NCBI GenBank assembly: GCA_946406115.1
Contig: OX291553.1
Span: 377,001-441,000, forward strand
Source of the DNA: Apoda limacodes
Lineage: Eukaryota; Arthropoda; Insecta; Lepidoptera; Limacodidae
Direction of reading: 5' to 3'
Length of the DNA: 64,000 bases
Below the pieces are notes generated by a model. It saw only the letters and a program-made list of their open reading frames with translations. It was not told the DNA's origin and did no database searches. This document shows, one piece after another, positions 34,663 to 45,640 of this stretch. The translations under genes were made by a program, and so were the position numbers. Within the stretch, counting starts at the first letter, position 1. The number at the start of each line of letters is the position of its first letter.

Positions 34663-34977
34663 TGTTTGGTAAAGATTATGCGGTCGGTCCGGCGTAGCAA
34701 TAGCGGCGTAGGTTCGTTCTTTGCATACTCTGTGCACTAGTCGTCGTCATATAATCTGTGCGCAAGGTCGCATTGTTTTGTTTTGTAGGTGTAATTGTTT
34801 TGATTATATCAATTTTATATATAATTTCGATAAGTCAGTGATACACCCAAAAACACAAACAGACAGATGCACAGAAAATACACCACATATTACACAAACC
34901 GTGAAAATAATATCGCCAAAATTTGGGTAAGTCCACGATTTTCTTGAGACCTACGTTGGCCCAGTTTTTACGATCCA
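34663..34977 (+). repeat. 3' LTR of the BEL/Pao element (315 bp)
   Basis: Same start and end as the 5' LTR, preceded by the polypurine-like 'ggctggggcggggg' at about 34647-34660. It is followed by the TTGTC duplication and the resumed CACTA-like gene. Confidence 0.88.
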
Positions 34978-37140
34978 TTGTCCAAAAACCAATATATCCA
35001 CAATTCCAGCTGATTTTGGTCTTTATTGGCATAATGGCCTTATTGCTAGGCCATAGTATTATATAATCTGTGGCTAGGCTAAAAATGATTTTATCACATT
35101 TAGACACTGTACCAAAGTGCATATCTCGAAATGTAAATATTGACGGCTTACCGTTATTCAAAAGTTCTAAACACCAATTGGTATGACCATTGCACCATTG
35201 GTCGTGGGTGTGTATGAAGGCACAAGTAATCCGGTAGACTTAAAATCATTCTTACAACCGTTTAAGTGCTGATGATGAATTGCTAGAACTTTACCGCAAT
35301 AATTTAGTATTTAAAACACGACAGAGAACTGAAGCAACAACAACAGTAAAACTGAGGGCTGTTATATGCGATTCGTCAGCAAAAGCATTAATCAAAGGTA
35401 CCCAATTTAACATCATTTAAGCATGACCATAATAAGATACTTATGGTATAGATATACATAAAAATTATAATTTATTTTATTATAGTCAGATATTATTAGA
35501 ATATTTAAATCCGTAATAGAACTTTCTCATTAATTTGTAGACATTCATCATAAGCGAATTATACTGTACAATTTGATTTTTCAAGAGTATGTAATTTTAA
35601 CGCAAAACATGGATGTCTCAAATGACCAAATGGAGATATAGCAAAAGTAACGCAATCCATACTGAGCTGACATATTCTAAAGGAAATTCATATAAATTAA
35701 AGAGGTCTACATGATTTATCAAACTGGAAAGCTACCGAATATCGCACGTTTCTTCTCTATATTCGTTTCATAATACTAAAGGATGTTTTGGCTGATGGTC
35801 CATACCACCATTTCTTGAATTTCTTTTGTGCTGTAACGATTTTTAAGTCACCCTCATTTTCAGTTTTTACTAATTGCACAAATGATGTTGGTTCATTTCG
35901 TTGAGCATTACGGAGACAATTATATATCACAAGTAACGTTCAGAACTTGTTGATGAAGTTGAAAGATTTGGTAAATTGCAAACGTTCAATGCATATCCCT
36001 TCGAAAATAAATTAAATTCTATTAAACGAACAATAAGAAAAGAAAACAAACCTCTTCAGCAAATTGCCAACCGACTTAGAATTAGAATTAGAACCGAAAT
36101 AGAATTTAGTAACAATAGTATTAATGATAACAGACCCGTCATTAAAACATATGTATATAAAAAAAACTTCTATAAAAGCAATTGGTTTTTGACAAAGAAC
36201 TGTGATATTTTCGAGCTTATATCTATAGTTGATATCAGAATGTGCATAAGTTGGATTGGGCATATTATTCAAAATGTCACCGAGGTTTCTAATAAGCCAA
36301 TAAGGTCATCATTTTTAAATATTTTTAAGATTAATCTTAATAGTATTAGAAAATTGGAAGCGACAGTTAATATTACTGACATAAAGTGTAAGTTTGTAAT
36401 TACAGAATATGGTTCAGATATTTATTTTGTACTACTCATTCACAGTCTAAAGTAAAAGGTGTAATTAAAAAAGCAACATTACAATGGTTGGTTTTATTCA
36501 TTATAAGTAAACCAAAATACAATCATAAGTGTATCATTCATAATCATTCAGGATAAAGCAACAAAAATATTAAAAATGTTCTCTTAGTTAAGCAACTCTC
36601 TTTAGAACATCTGATTTAGTTAAAAACTTATCGATGTCCATTATATTGCATATCACTTTTCATTATCACCGAGACCACCAATAAATAAATCACTAGTAAA
36701 ATTTTGAATTTAAAATGATTTTTTCAAAAAGATTTACTTCAAATGAAACCTAATTTCGTTAATATGGCTGATTGTATACAGATAAAAAACAAGTCCACGG
36801 AATGAAAAGTCGTTAAGATGTTGTATTATGATTGTGTTTTCAAACCCAAAGTCATATTATGGTATTTGCTAACACGTTTGTTAAAATATAGGTAAGAATA
36901 TTGCGTAAATTAAAGAATTTATTAGGCGCGTTTATTATATTGAGAAAATTAACGTATATTAATCGATAACATTAATTTCCCAAGTGATTAATGTATGGTC
37001 GCGGTCAGAAAATGTTTACCACCTTAAGGATCACAATTGCATGCACACATTTAAGTCACAAGTTCTAAATGTCTATTTCATAATAATTTGATTGACCATA
37101 GATTATCTTTTTTCGAATATGACAATCTATCGCTCTAGGA

Positions 37141-37546
37141 CAGGGATGGCGAACCTTTATTAATGAATGTGCCATTTTCTATGAAAAAAACAATACTTTA
37201 CCTATGACGTGCCGTCAAAAAATCTGGGTTATTTAATAATAATGGAGAAAAATTAAACGAATTGCTGTTAACTTAAAGCTATTTAGATACTTGCAGCTCC
37301 AAAAGTTTACAGCAATCGAAATGTTTAATATTTTTATTCAAATAAAAATAAAAAATAGTGTGATTTCTGCTGTTGCAAATTCGGTGCTAAAAATCTCACA
37401 TTAGGGCAGGCTCGTACTTTGTTACTAAGCAGTATGGAAGCTAAACTAGAGTTCATTTCTAAAAATGACTTGCAAGCATACGTGGTGAAAATAAAAATTT
37501 CATAAATGATTGGCGTGCCGAAATTGCCATGGGTTCGCCATCTCTG
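37141..37546. mobile_element. hAT MITE (406 bp) with perfect 8-bp TSD inside Tc1
   Basis: The ends are CAGGGATGGCGAACC and, inverted, CAGAGATGGCGAACC. CTCTAGGA is duplicated exactly at 37133-37140 and 37547-37554. There is no coding frame. The insertion lies between the Tc1 left end and the 3' end of the transposase gene, so it did not cut the coding region. Confidence 0.9.
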
Positions 37547-37668
37547 CTCTAGGAGATGACTACTATCAAGTTTTAATATATAGAAAACCTTCTTTAAAAA
37601 ACTAAGATTTTAGTTTTTTAAATAAGAATATGAAGAAATAATAAAATAGACACTTCGAAAATCTTTAT

Positions 37669-38671
37669 TTAATATCTAATATAACCTCCCTCTGCAGTTA
37701 TGACGGCACGTAGTCTATCTCGCATAGATGCAACAAGACGCGTGCAAAGATCAGTACCTCTGATATCATCCCATACTTGAGCACACTGTGATCTAAGGGC
37801 TTGAGGATTTCTTTCATTTTGACAGTCCCAGTGTTGAACCATAAGCCCCCATAAATTTTCAATAGGGTTTAAATCAGCAGACCGAGCGGGCCATTGAATG
37901 GGACGAATGTCACGGTGCAGGTTGAACCACGCCATAGTAGCACGGGCTGTGTGTATCCGTGCATTATCTTGAACTTAAGTAATGTGTGGGAATTCCGTTG
38001 CAGGATACACTACGCGCACAGTAGGCAGCATCACTTCTTCCAAAAGCGACACATAATTAATGGCCGTAGCCCTATTCTCTAACGACGCCAGTTCTCCGAC
38101 GCCGTCAAGGCTCATCCACCCCCATAAGTTTACTGTAATGCGACCTGACTTTTTGAGGCACAATATGACCTTCATCATACCGAGTTCGATTGTAGCGCCA
38201 TAAAGTTAATCTTTCGATTTGGCTTAATTTAAAAGTTTTTCCATCGGTAAATATAGTATTCAACCAATCAAAATCGAGATGTCGTCGCGCAAAGTTAAGC
38301 CGGGCTGTTTTGTGGTGAGGTTTCAGCTCCACTTTAATAGCATGGTTTCTGTAGTGTAGTCCAACATTGTGCAAAGCTCGTCGGATCGTCCAAGCACTCA
38401 CACAATATAAAGCAGCAAAATAACTAGTTGGTGTGAAACCATTCTTTTCGTAACGACGAATGATTTCTGTTATTTGCGCGGTGGTTAGTATCGGCGGTCG
38501 TCCTGAATTATTTCTATGATCTGTTATTTGCCCTTCTTCGCCGTGACGCCTAATCCAAAACCTCACAGTGCATCGCGATATATTGAGTTCTCGTGATATA
38601 GCACTAATACTATGTCCATCTTCGAAGAGAAATATTATTTCAGCCCTTTGCTCCAGGGTTAAACTTGCCAT
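37669..38671 (-). pseudogene. Tc1-like transposase with one frameshift and one stop
   Basis: The ATG at 38671 starts MASLTLEQRAEIIFLFEDG. The helix-turn-helix SISAISRELNISRCTVRFWI and GRPPILTTAQITEI form the paired-like DNA-binding part. DWLNTIFTDGKTF holds the first catalytic Asp. A frameshift at an A-run near 38150 moves the reading to the next frame (SGRITVNLWGWM). An in-frame TAA at about 37975 precedes VQDNARIHTARAT, with the second Asp. DLNPIENLWG (about 37865) supplies the last catalytic Glu, and the protein ends at 37669. Two lesions in an otherwise complete gene of about 330 residues mean recent death. Confidence 0.85.
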
Positions 38672-38948
38672 TTTATTTCGTTATGAAAAAATCTTTTGTA
38701 AAATTTTACTCTTGTCAAAACGACTTTCAAACAATATTTTTTGATAAATTTCATTTCAACAAATTAAGATATTAGTTCCATTATCAAAGAGTGATCAATA
38801 ATTCTTGTTCTTTTTCTCGATGCGTCATTTTGCATAATAGCTTTTGAAAGGTAATAAATAACTTGATATGGCATTTTAGACTTAGTGAAAAAAGTGTGAT
38901 ACAGAATCTAATTTCAAAACTGGTAAACATTTTCTGACCGCGACCGTA

Positions 38949-40365
38949 CTTGAACATGAGTTTCGGAGAGTAATAGTTTAATAAATAAATAAAATGGCTG
39001 TAACCCATTCAATGATAAAATTCTAACACAGTATGACCACCACGGTTTTAGAGATTCAATTAACTACATAGATCTAACACTTTAAAATGTTTGTTGGGAT
39101 GTCTTCTAAAAAAGAAAAAACTAAACAACCTAAAAACGACATAAAATTAGTCGTGTTTTGAAGCAGTGAAAAAAGGCACAAAGTTTTTTATGTCTAAATC
39201 TGTACTACTATTTTTAGAATCAACCGGCAGTCCTTCTTCAGAGTCAGTCAAATTTGTATTATTCTTACCATTTACTTCCTCATAGTGAGGCTCAACAACG
39301 GATTCATCACAGAAACAACAGTGTTGGTCTGGTTTGGGGAAATCATGTTACAGTTTTCTCCAGACTTCAGTAGTTGGTGATAACAAACTATCCCTGTTGT
39401 TAGATTTAGGGTAAGAAAACAAAAATATATCTACTGGAGAAAGCTCTAGTTTACTAACTGAACTATCGCGATCAGTTAATGGCGATGGCACTTTGTTTGA
39501 GATTGTCTTGAGAATTGATCCGCTCTAATTTTATGACGGAGCTTTCAGCAGCCACGAGTTAGTGACAAGTTCTTGGGTGGGAGATAGTTCAGCTGATTTC
39601 GAAGTATTTTGAGCGGGGCTATTCAACTCTGGAAGTGGTACTAAAATTTCAAAGGAGACACTTGTTGCTATACATTATTATTGTCGGATGTTGTTGTATT
39701 AAGTAGATTTTCTTCTGTTTGCCGAAGAACAAGAGTTTCGTCTTCATAGGCTTTTGCAGCCTGTCTGAAAATCATTTGTCACATCCTCATTACAATTTAA
39801 TAAAAAAATTGTGTTGTTTGCAATAATAATCATATAGAATGTAATTAATGTGAGGGCATGTCATTAGATGACAAAATAAATACAAGTTGTGTAAGAATTT
39901 TATACGTCTCGGCCATCAATCTAACAATATTTATTTAAATAGGTTACTAAGAACACTTTTAAATCGTCAATACAATGTAAACATTATTAATTTCTGCCAA
40001 AAAGAGCTGACAAGAAGTTCTATTTAAAGTAATAATACAATACTTTGATGATTAGGTAAAGAGTATCTACACAATATGTACCGAAACCATTGACTTTTAT
40101 ATTACTAGACCGAAACACTTATTAGGTAATAAAAATAAGTAGGTAAGTGAGCTACTTAAATAAGTCAAACATGTCAATTATTATTTTTTTGTTTTTATGT
40201 AGCATAGGGGGTGCACCATTTGACGCTCAAATATCGTCAATCGAGTGAAGGAATTCAAATTATTTAATAGTACTAATGGCGTTACCGACATCATAATTAT
40301 ATTTTTGCACAATCATATGTACATACATATACTTAAAACTATCCATACTATCCATGAATATAATA
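38949..40365. other. AT-rich stretch with a weak coding-like remnant on the minus strand
   Basis: On the minus strand, about 39760-39150, pieces in changing frames read KVPSPLTDRDSSVSKLELSP and PKPDQHCCFCDESVVEP, with an acidic Ser-rich end. The Cys pairs and position suggest the C-terminal region of a degraded transposase, perhaps pogo-like, but I cannot name it. The rest shows no gene or clear repeat. Confidence 0.25.
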
Positions 40366-40560
40366 TAATAATAAATATTATTATAAATGCGAAACTAAAG
40401 CTGTCTGTTACCTCTTCACGCTGAAACCGCAGTACCGGTACGATACAGATAGTTTTGGTCACGGAAAAGGACATAAGTTACTTGAAACGTCAAGTATTAT
40501 CCGTTTTTTTCCCCATAACTGAGGAGTTGCCGTTGAAACCCTACACCGATGACCGAATAC
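40366..40560 (+). repeat. Interspersed repeat, 5' part only
   Basis: Begins 'tattataaatgcgaaac' and has 'ctgtctgttacctcttcac' and 'gaggagttgccgttgaaa', as at 50469-50839. It is cut off at about 40560, where the antisense LINE begins. Confidence 0.6.
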
Positions 40561-41446
40561 TAAGAATAAAAAGAAGTTTGCAAGAGCAGACCAGCCTCCA
40601 CAGGCGGCACCCGTTCACAAGTAGACACATGAATCAGCCATCGCTTCGCTCAACCATGTTTTAGGGAACGTAACGACCAGACGCATATGCCACCACCACA
40701 GAGACACTTTGAGAGAGCATTACATACTCAAGCAACTCCAATAAAACTTCGATTATAATATATATATACATATATATTTACATTTTTACATTTTACAAAC
40801 ATGTAAATAAATAAATAAATAGGTGTTCTTATACATATTATTGAAAATATAGAATACACATACATGCACATATTTATATATACACATACAGACATATATT
40901 TATAATACATATATATAAATATACAAATACATATAAAATATATAAAAATAAAATTATACATAAATTAACTTATAGGTCCTATCTGATTCAATCCTCGTTC
41001 GGCAGCCCGATAGTGTTCGGAACGAGCGGGTGCTACACACAAACACGCACACATATATGCACACACACATTCAAACAGACTTCGCACACCCGAAAGTGGC
41101 CCGGCCCTTACACAACAGCCCGGCAACAAATGCAGATCATTTAAACTACCATCACTTCGGTAACTAGCCTAAGGGGAGAAGAAGTGACAGGAAACTCCCG
41201 GATGTACACCTGTTACCAATCAGTCATGCAGGAACCAAGCCATCAAGTACACAATATATATCCAAATATATACACGTACGTACTCGTGCGCCACACCCCC
41301 TCACATCAAAAACTCCACCAAAACCAGGCAACCAAAGGCGGATTGCACATGGTGCATCCCCTGGTAGGTCGCCACCAACCAATACAAAGCTAACAACAGA
41401 GACATAACATCGCTACTTAGTTTGGTCTTTAGAGTGCTCCTTTAAC

Positions 41447-41689
41447 TTATCAAACGTAAATTATTTAACTTTGAATAGAAAACCTAACATTAATTTTGTG
41501 TGATACTAGGCCATAAAATTTTGTCATTTAAATATTTATCTACATTATAATATGCTTTCTTACATAGCAGATGTTTAATATAAAATTTAAACTGTTTGCC
41601 ACCTTAGTTAAGAGTTTCTACAGTTAACTTATCATAAAATTTTACACCGCTTCCTATAAATGATTTGTTGAATTTAGTGGCATAGCAAG
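41447..41689 (-). pseudogene. C-terminal coding end of the antisense LINE
   Basis: The minus strand repeats the last 80 or so residues of the ORF2 end at 26800-27044, including the 'kFYNkLtvei' and 'KAYYNVdkYLND' blocks, with stops and frame changes. The upstream part of the same gene lies beyond the hAT insertion at 43592-44390. Confidence 0.6.
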
Positions 41690-43583
41690 AAGGGCATGTA
41701 ATATCAGAAGTTTTTCATTTCCGATATAAATTTGATTGAATTTCAATATCGGAATTCCGATATCAATATCGGAATTGAACATTTTTGTAATAAAGTTTTA
41801 TAGGCTACGAAAAGATTGATGTTTCAAAGCATTTTCTTTTCATATTTTTCAAAATCAATATAAAAAACAAACACGTCCTCAAGCCTCTAGCCTAGTGTGT
41901 CGTAGTCGAGAATGATCATAGAAATGTTATTATCTGACCAAATTGGTAAGTTACACTTTACTTGGTAAGGTTATACATCAAAGATAACTGTTTGCTCGGT
42001 CGAAAATAAGCGTTTTAATAATCGCTATCAATTTTGTACACTCAAGGCTCATGATGATTAAACAATCAAAACAACATAAAACTGAAAGCATTTTATTAAA
42101 AGATATAAGCATAAATTAACTAAGAGAGATAATATTAGAATAAAAGATATAGGCATAAATTAACTAAGAGAGATAATATTAGTTTACGACTTATATGTAT
42201 GATAACATGTGCTATCAAATTTCTCATTATACGATTCTACAAATTAATTAAAAAAACTCAAAATCAACTTTAAAATAATCAATCATCACGAACTAGATAA
42301 TACATACACAACATCACGCCGGTTTCCTAAGAGGATTTCCTAAAAAACTTTTTCCTGCACACTGCTTTTGCTTCATCCACAGGCATCAAAACATGTTCAA
42401 CAGGTAGGTCTTAAGCTCGACTTTTTTTAGTTTGTAATTTCTGTATTGCCCGTATTACACACAATATTTTCATCACATTTACGATTAAATAAATAAAACA
42501 AAAACAGAATTGACATGACAGAAACATAAGTATAAAAACCAACTCTAAGGAATTAAAGAATTAAAAAGTTTTGGCTACAGTTAAAACTTGTTATTGCTCG
42601 CTTGGCGCGTAGTTCATATCTTGAACTACAGCCATCTGTAGTAGCGCCATCGCTTTTATACACACGTAATAATATACTTGATAGATAAAGTACGTAAAGG
42701 GGGCGGTGCGTACGACAGGACAAGTTTCCATTATCGCCCGTGGGTTCAATGAACGCCTGTTTTGCCTTGAATGTAAAATTTATGCCTATGGGAGTAATTA
42801 AGGGCTTAACACCTGCTTTGTCTGCATTAAATAACATTGTTTACAAGTAAGTGTGATGAAAAAAAACTTAACAATTTTTTAGAAAGAATGCGTTTCTCTT
42901 AAAAGTGTTTTTCTTAAAAAATATATCTAAAAGGTAACTTTGAATCCTGCTCATTGTTAAAAATATTAGTGCATTTCGTGTGGAAGTTAACATTAAATGC
43001 TGCCATAAAAATATCCCGCTGATAAAATAACACACTGACTTTCTACACTGAGAGCCAATACTGTTCTAAGATACGTGTAACTGTATTCGATAGAGTCATT
43101 GTTTTCTCTATTTTCGAACATAGGTTTATAAGAAATCCCAAAATATCAAAATAGTAACATTTTTCCATTTCCTTCTCAAGTTATTGGAAAATGTGTAGTC
43201 TATTAAAGCACGATAGTAGTAGATATTTCGAATCTATAAAGTCAGTGTAGTACTCCTGCTATCAATGTAGTATAGCCTATTTAACCACTTATCAATCACT
43301 AATTCTTTTATTTTATTTATGTTTGTTTGAATGAACCAAACACAATGGCTAAAATTGCGTATGGTAGCTCTTTAACTGCCAGATAAAGAGTTAATGAGAC
43401 AACATTACATTGCACGAACAGAGAAGTGTGGGCTGGCAACATTTACGCTTTATTAAAATCCCAGTTAGAAAATTTTACTAATCGGACGATATTAGATCAT
43501 CCAGTATCGTAACTATAATATCGGACAAAACGTTCCAAGATTCCGGGGTTACGATATTCCGAGATTTCGATATTCATGCCCTA
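41690..43583. mobile_element. hAT-type element (1,894 bp) with 8-bp TSD
   Basis: Ends are AAGGGCATG and, inverted, TAGGGCATG. The 8-bp flanks are ATAGCAAG (41682-41689) and ATAGTAAG (43584-43591), matching at 7 of 8 bases. Both subterminal regions repeat 'atatcgga'-type words, as hAT ends often do. No transposase is recognisable. A 94-residue minus frame (42553-42837, starting MLFNADKAGVKPLITPIGIN) has no known domain. A 42-bp direct repeat ('gataatattag' ending) lies at about 42098-42182. Confidence 0.8.
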
Positions 43584-43591
43584 ATAGTAAG

Positions 43592-44390
43592 TTTGTTTTT
43601 ATTTCTCGTATTTAAGTTGTGCTGATCACTGTTCCTCGGAAATTGGGATATATTTTTACGGAAAAGATATATTGACAAAGTACCGTTAGAATTGATTTCT
43701 TTAAAAATTATTAAAAAATATTTCCTGAGAAAATCTTGGCTACCTAGCTCATAAATGCTTCGTACTGCCCTTTTTGTAATATAAATATGGTTTCAATATC
43801 AGCAGCAGAACCCCATAGCAAAATACCATAAGACATGACACTGTGGAAATAAGCAAAGTAAACAAGTCTTGCTGTGGTTATGTCAGTCAATTGCCTGATT
43901 TTTGTTCAGCGCAAAAGCAGCAGAAAAAAGTTTATCTGCTAGAACTACAATTTGTGGACCCCCCTGCAATTTTGAGTCAAAAGTTATACCTAAAAAGACC
44001 GTTTTATCCAATTATTCTTATTATTCATTTAATACCAGATTTCTATTAATTTGGATTACATTAGGTAGTGAAAACTTAATGCATTTTGTTTTATTTGCAT
44101 TAAGTACAAGATTATTAAAGTTTGAAATTTTTATAAGGTGTCTATTTATGTCGTTCGAATTGTCGTGTTTTCTGTTCACTTTAAACAATAATGAAGTGTT
44201 ATCCGCAAATAATACTATCTCAGTAAACTTTTGCATCATAAAGTAAGTCATTTATATATACTTAAAACAAGAAAGGCCCTAATATTGACCCTTGTGGTAC
44301 ACCTAATTTCACTAGAGATCCCTGAGATTTAGCACCATCTCTCACTCACTTTGTCGCTTGGGCTCATGTAAAACCTGTAACAGAAAACAT
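43592..44390 (-). pseudogene. Reverse transcriptase remnant of the antisense LINE
   Basis: The longest clean piece (44251-44021) carries EIVLFADNTSLLFKV, in which the usual FADD/FADN catalytic box has its second Asp as Asn. It continues LNANKTKCIKFSLPN, the next conserved block. Further on, several stops separate SYGVLLL-type remains matching SYGILLWG of the sense copy. The 5' edge is truncated near 44390. Confidence 0.6.
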
Positions 44391-44659
44391 TATACTTTAT
44401 TATATACACCGAGAAATAGATCATGACAAATTTATACCAGTAGAAACCATTACAACACATACCACTTGCTCGCAGGTATCCCTCTCCGCTTCGGTATCTG
44501 ACCAAGGACTGTAGTGTACGGCTGAAATTGATATATTGAGTTACTGGATAGCAGTAGTCAGTCTTCCTTCATATCAGAAAAAAAAAAACATTTCTTGCCG
44601 TAAAACTAACATTCATATATTAGGGGAAAATAATCGTATAACTAACGCAGGTGAAATTT

Positions 44660-45150
44660 TTGACTCGCTCGTTTGAATACATTTCAACTACTGAGCGTCC
44701 CGGTAGACGTTACAAAATTAAACATACCATCTTATCTAGTAGACACACACTTTTTCCTTCCCTTCGAAGTTGACGTTTTATTAGGTGCAGATGTTTTTTG
44801 GGACATAGTGACTTCAAACCAAAAATGGATGGGCAAAAATAAACTCACCTTACAAGAATTTAAGTTTGGCTGGCTTGTGGCTGGTCCTAGCGGTGAAAAC
44901 CCTCATTCTTCAACTTACAAAGTCAACTGTCATTTTACAAGACTCACTAGCCAAATTTTGGGAGGTGAAAGAATTATAATCTGACATCAAAATTCTTACA
45001 AAGGAAAAAGAGTATCGCGAAAACCATTTTATTGAAAATACGGAAAGCAGGTAGGTTTTTAGTTAAAATGCCATTCCGTGAGCCACCAGAAAACGTTTTA
45101 GGCGACTCATACAATATAGCAAAGAGGAGTTTTTACAATTAAAAAAAAAG
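44660..45150 (+). pseudogene. BEL/Pao protease to reverse transcriptase fragment
   Basis: A 103-residue frame (44673-44984) has LPFEVDVLLGADVFWDIV and LQEFKFGWLVAGP, the C-terminal block of the A17 protease/DUF1758 region. It runs with one stop into a piece reading KEKEYRENHFIENTE, FLVKMPFREPPENVLGDSYN and AKRS, the start of the Pao reverse transcriptase. No LTR was found beside it. It is unrelated by position to the BEL element at 31.4-35 kb. Confidence 0.65.
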
Positions 45151-45640
45151 ATAAGCCAAAACTGGACGTAAGAATATTAAAGCTTGGGACATCTGACAAA
45201 AAAGAAAACAAACAAATTTTACCTCTTTATAATGTTTTTATTCTATACGACTCTAAAATATTTTCAGTTGCGTGATATTAGTTACAATAAAATCTGTACC
45301 GAATACTTTCGCGAGATTACAAACGACTCACAGTACAGGTAGGAACAGCCCTGTCGTTATAATCTAGAGAAGGTTTAAATGTTTTTTGCATTTCATTATT
45401 ATTTTATATAAAAATAGCATGATAACAGCATAATGTTATTTTTCAGTAATTTAACGAGAATGAAAAAAACAACTGGTGTTGCTCAGATGGTTGAAACTAA
45501 AACTGCTCTTGTTTGCAGAAAATCTCCACCAAATTCGTGAATAATGACTATGAGAAAAGCAATTGTGTAATTAATAGAATATTATATTGATTTTACAATT
45601 TCTTTTATCATTATAATAAAGTTTTTTGGGGATCACGTTG
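45151..45640. other. AT-rich gap between two retroelement fragments
   Basis: Nothing recognisable: no open frame of note, no inverted repeats seen. Confidence 0.4.

Larger units (their letters stand above)
31437..34977 (+). mobile_element. BEL/Pao LTR retrotransposon, pol largely missing
   Basis: Two LTRs (31437-31739 and 34663-34977) start TGTTTGGTAAAG and end ACGATCCA. The 5-bp duplication TTGTC flanks the element exactly (31432-31436 and 34978-34982). The interior has gag with DUF1759-type and zinc-knuckle regions and an aspartic protease, but reverse transcriptase, RNase H and integrase are absent. In their place is an antisense LINE fragment (34394-34620). At 3.5 kb it is about half the usual length and could move only with help. 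Confidence 0.9.
31196..36455 (+). pseudogene. CACTA/EnSpm-like transposase, split by a BEL/Pao element
   Basis: The N-terminal part lies at 31196-31436, with VYEIFDKLCLSDISDSGSE and, in another frame, FNITQDALRELNKILNKR and VPKDPRTFLNC. The gene is cut by the LTR element 31437-34977 and resumes at about 34983. Next come NIDGLPLFKSSKHQ (about 35140-35180), VVGVYEGTSNPVDLKSFLQP (35200-35260), VICDSSAKALIKG (35370-35400) and NWKATEYRTFLLY (about 35725-35765). An open 159-residue end (35976-36455) contains FNAYPFENKL and KPLQQIANRL, then IKCKFVITEYGSD. This order fits animal CACTA-like transposases, with the FENKL block resembling the DUF4218 region. Several frameshifts disable it. The ends of the DNA element were not identified. 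Confidence 0.6.
36996..38946 (-). mobile_element. Tc1-type transposon with TA target sites and a nested MITE
   Basis: The left end TGGTCGCGGTCAGAAAATG and the inverted right end CGGTCGCGGTCAGAAAATG match over at least 25 bases, through GTTTACCA. TA dinucleotides flank at 36994-36995 and 38947-38948. Removing the 406-bp MITE and its 8-bp duplication leaves about 1.54 kb, a normal Tc1 size. One transposase pseudogene lies inside on the minus strand. Confidence 0.88.
40561..44390 (-). mobile_element. Antisense CR1-like LINE, split by a hAT element
   Basis: Reading on the minus strand, reverse transcriptase remains (44390-43592) join across a 1.9-kb insertion to the C-terminal coding end (41689 to about 41447), then to a 3' untranslated region that matches 27045-27600 and 8270-8460 and ends near 40561 with 'aaacttctttttattctta'. 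The join is exact over 'atagcaag/atagtaag'. It belongs to the same family as 26520-27795. Confidence 0.75.
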
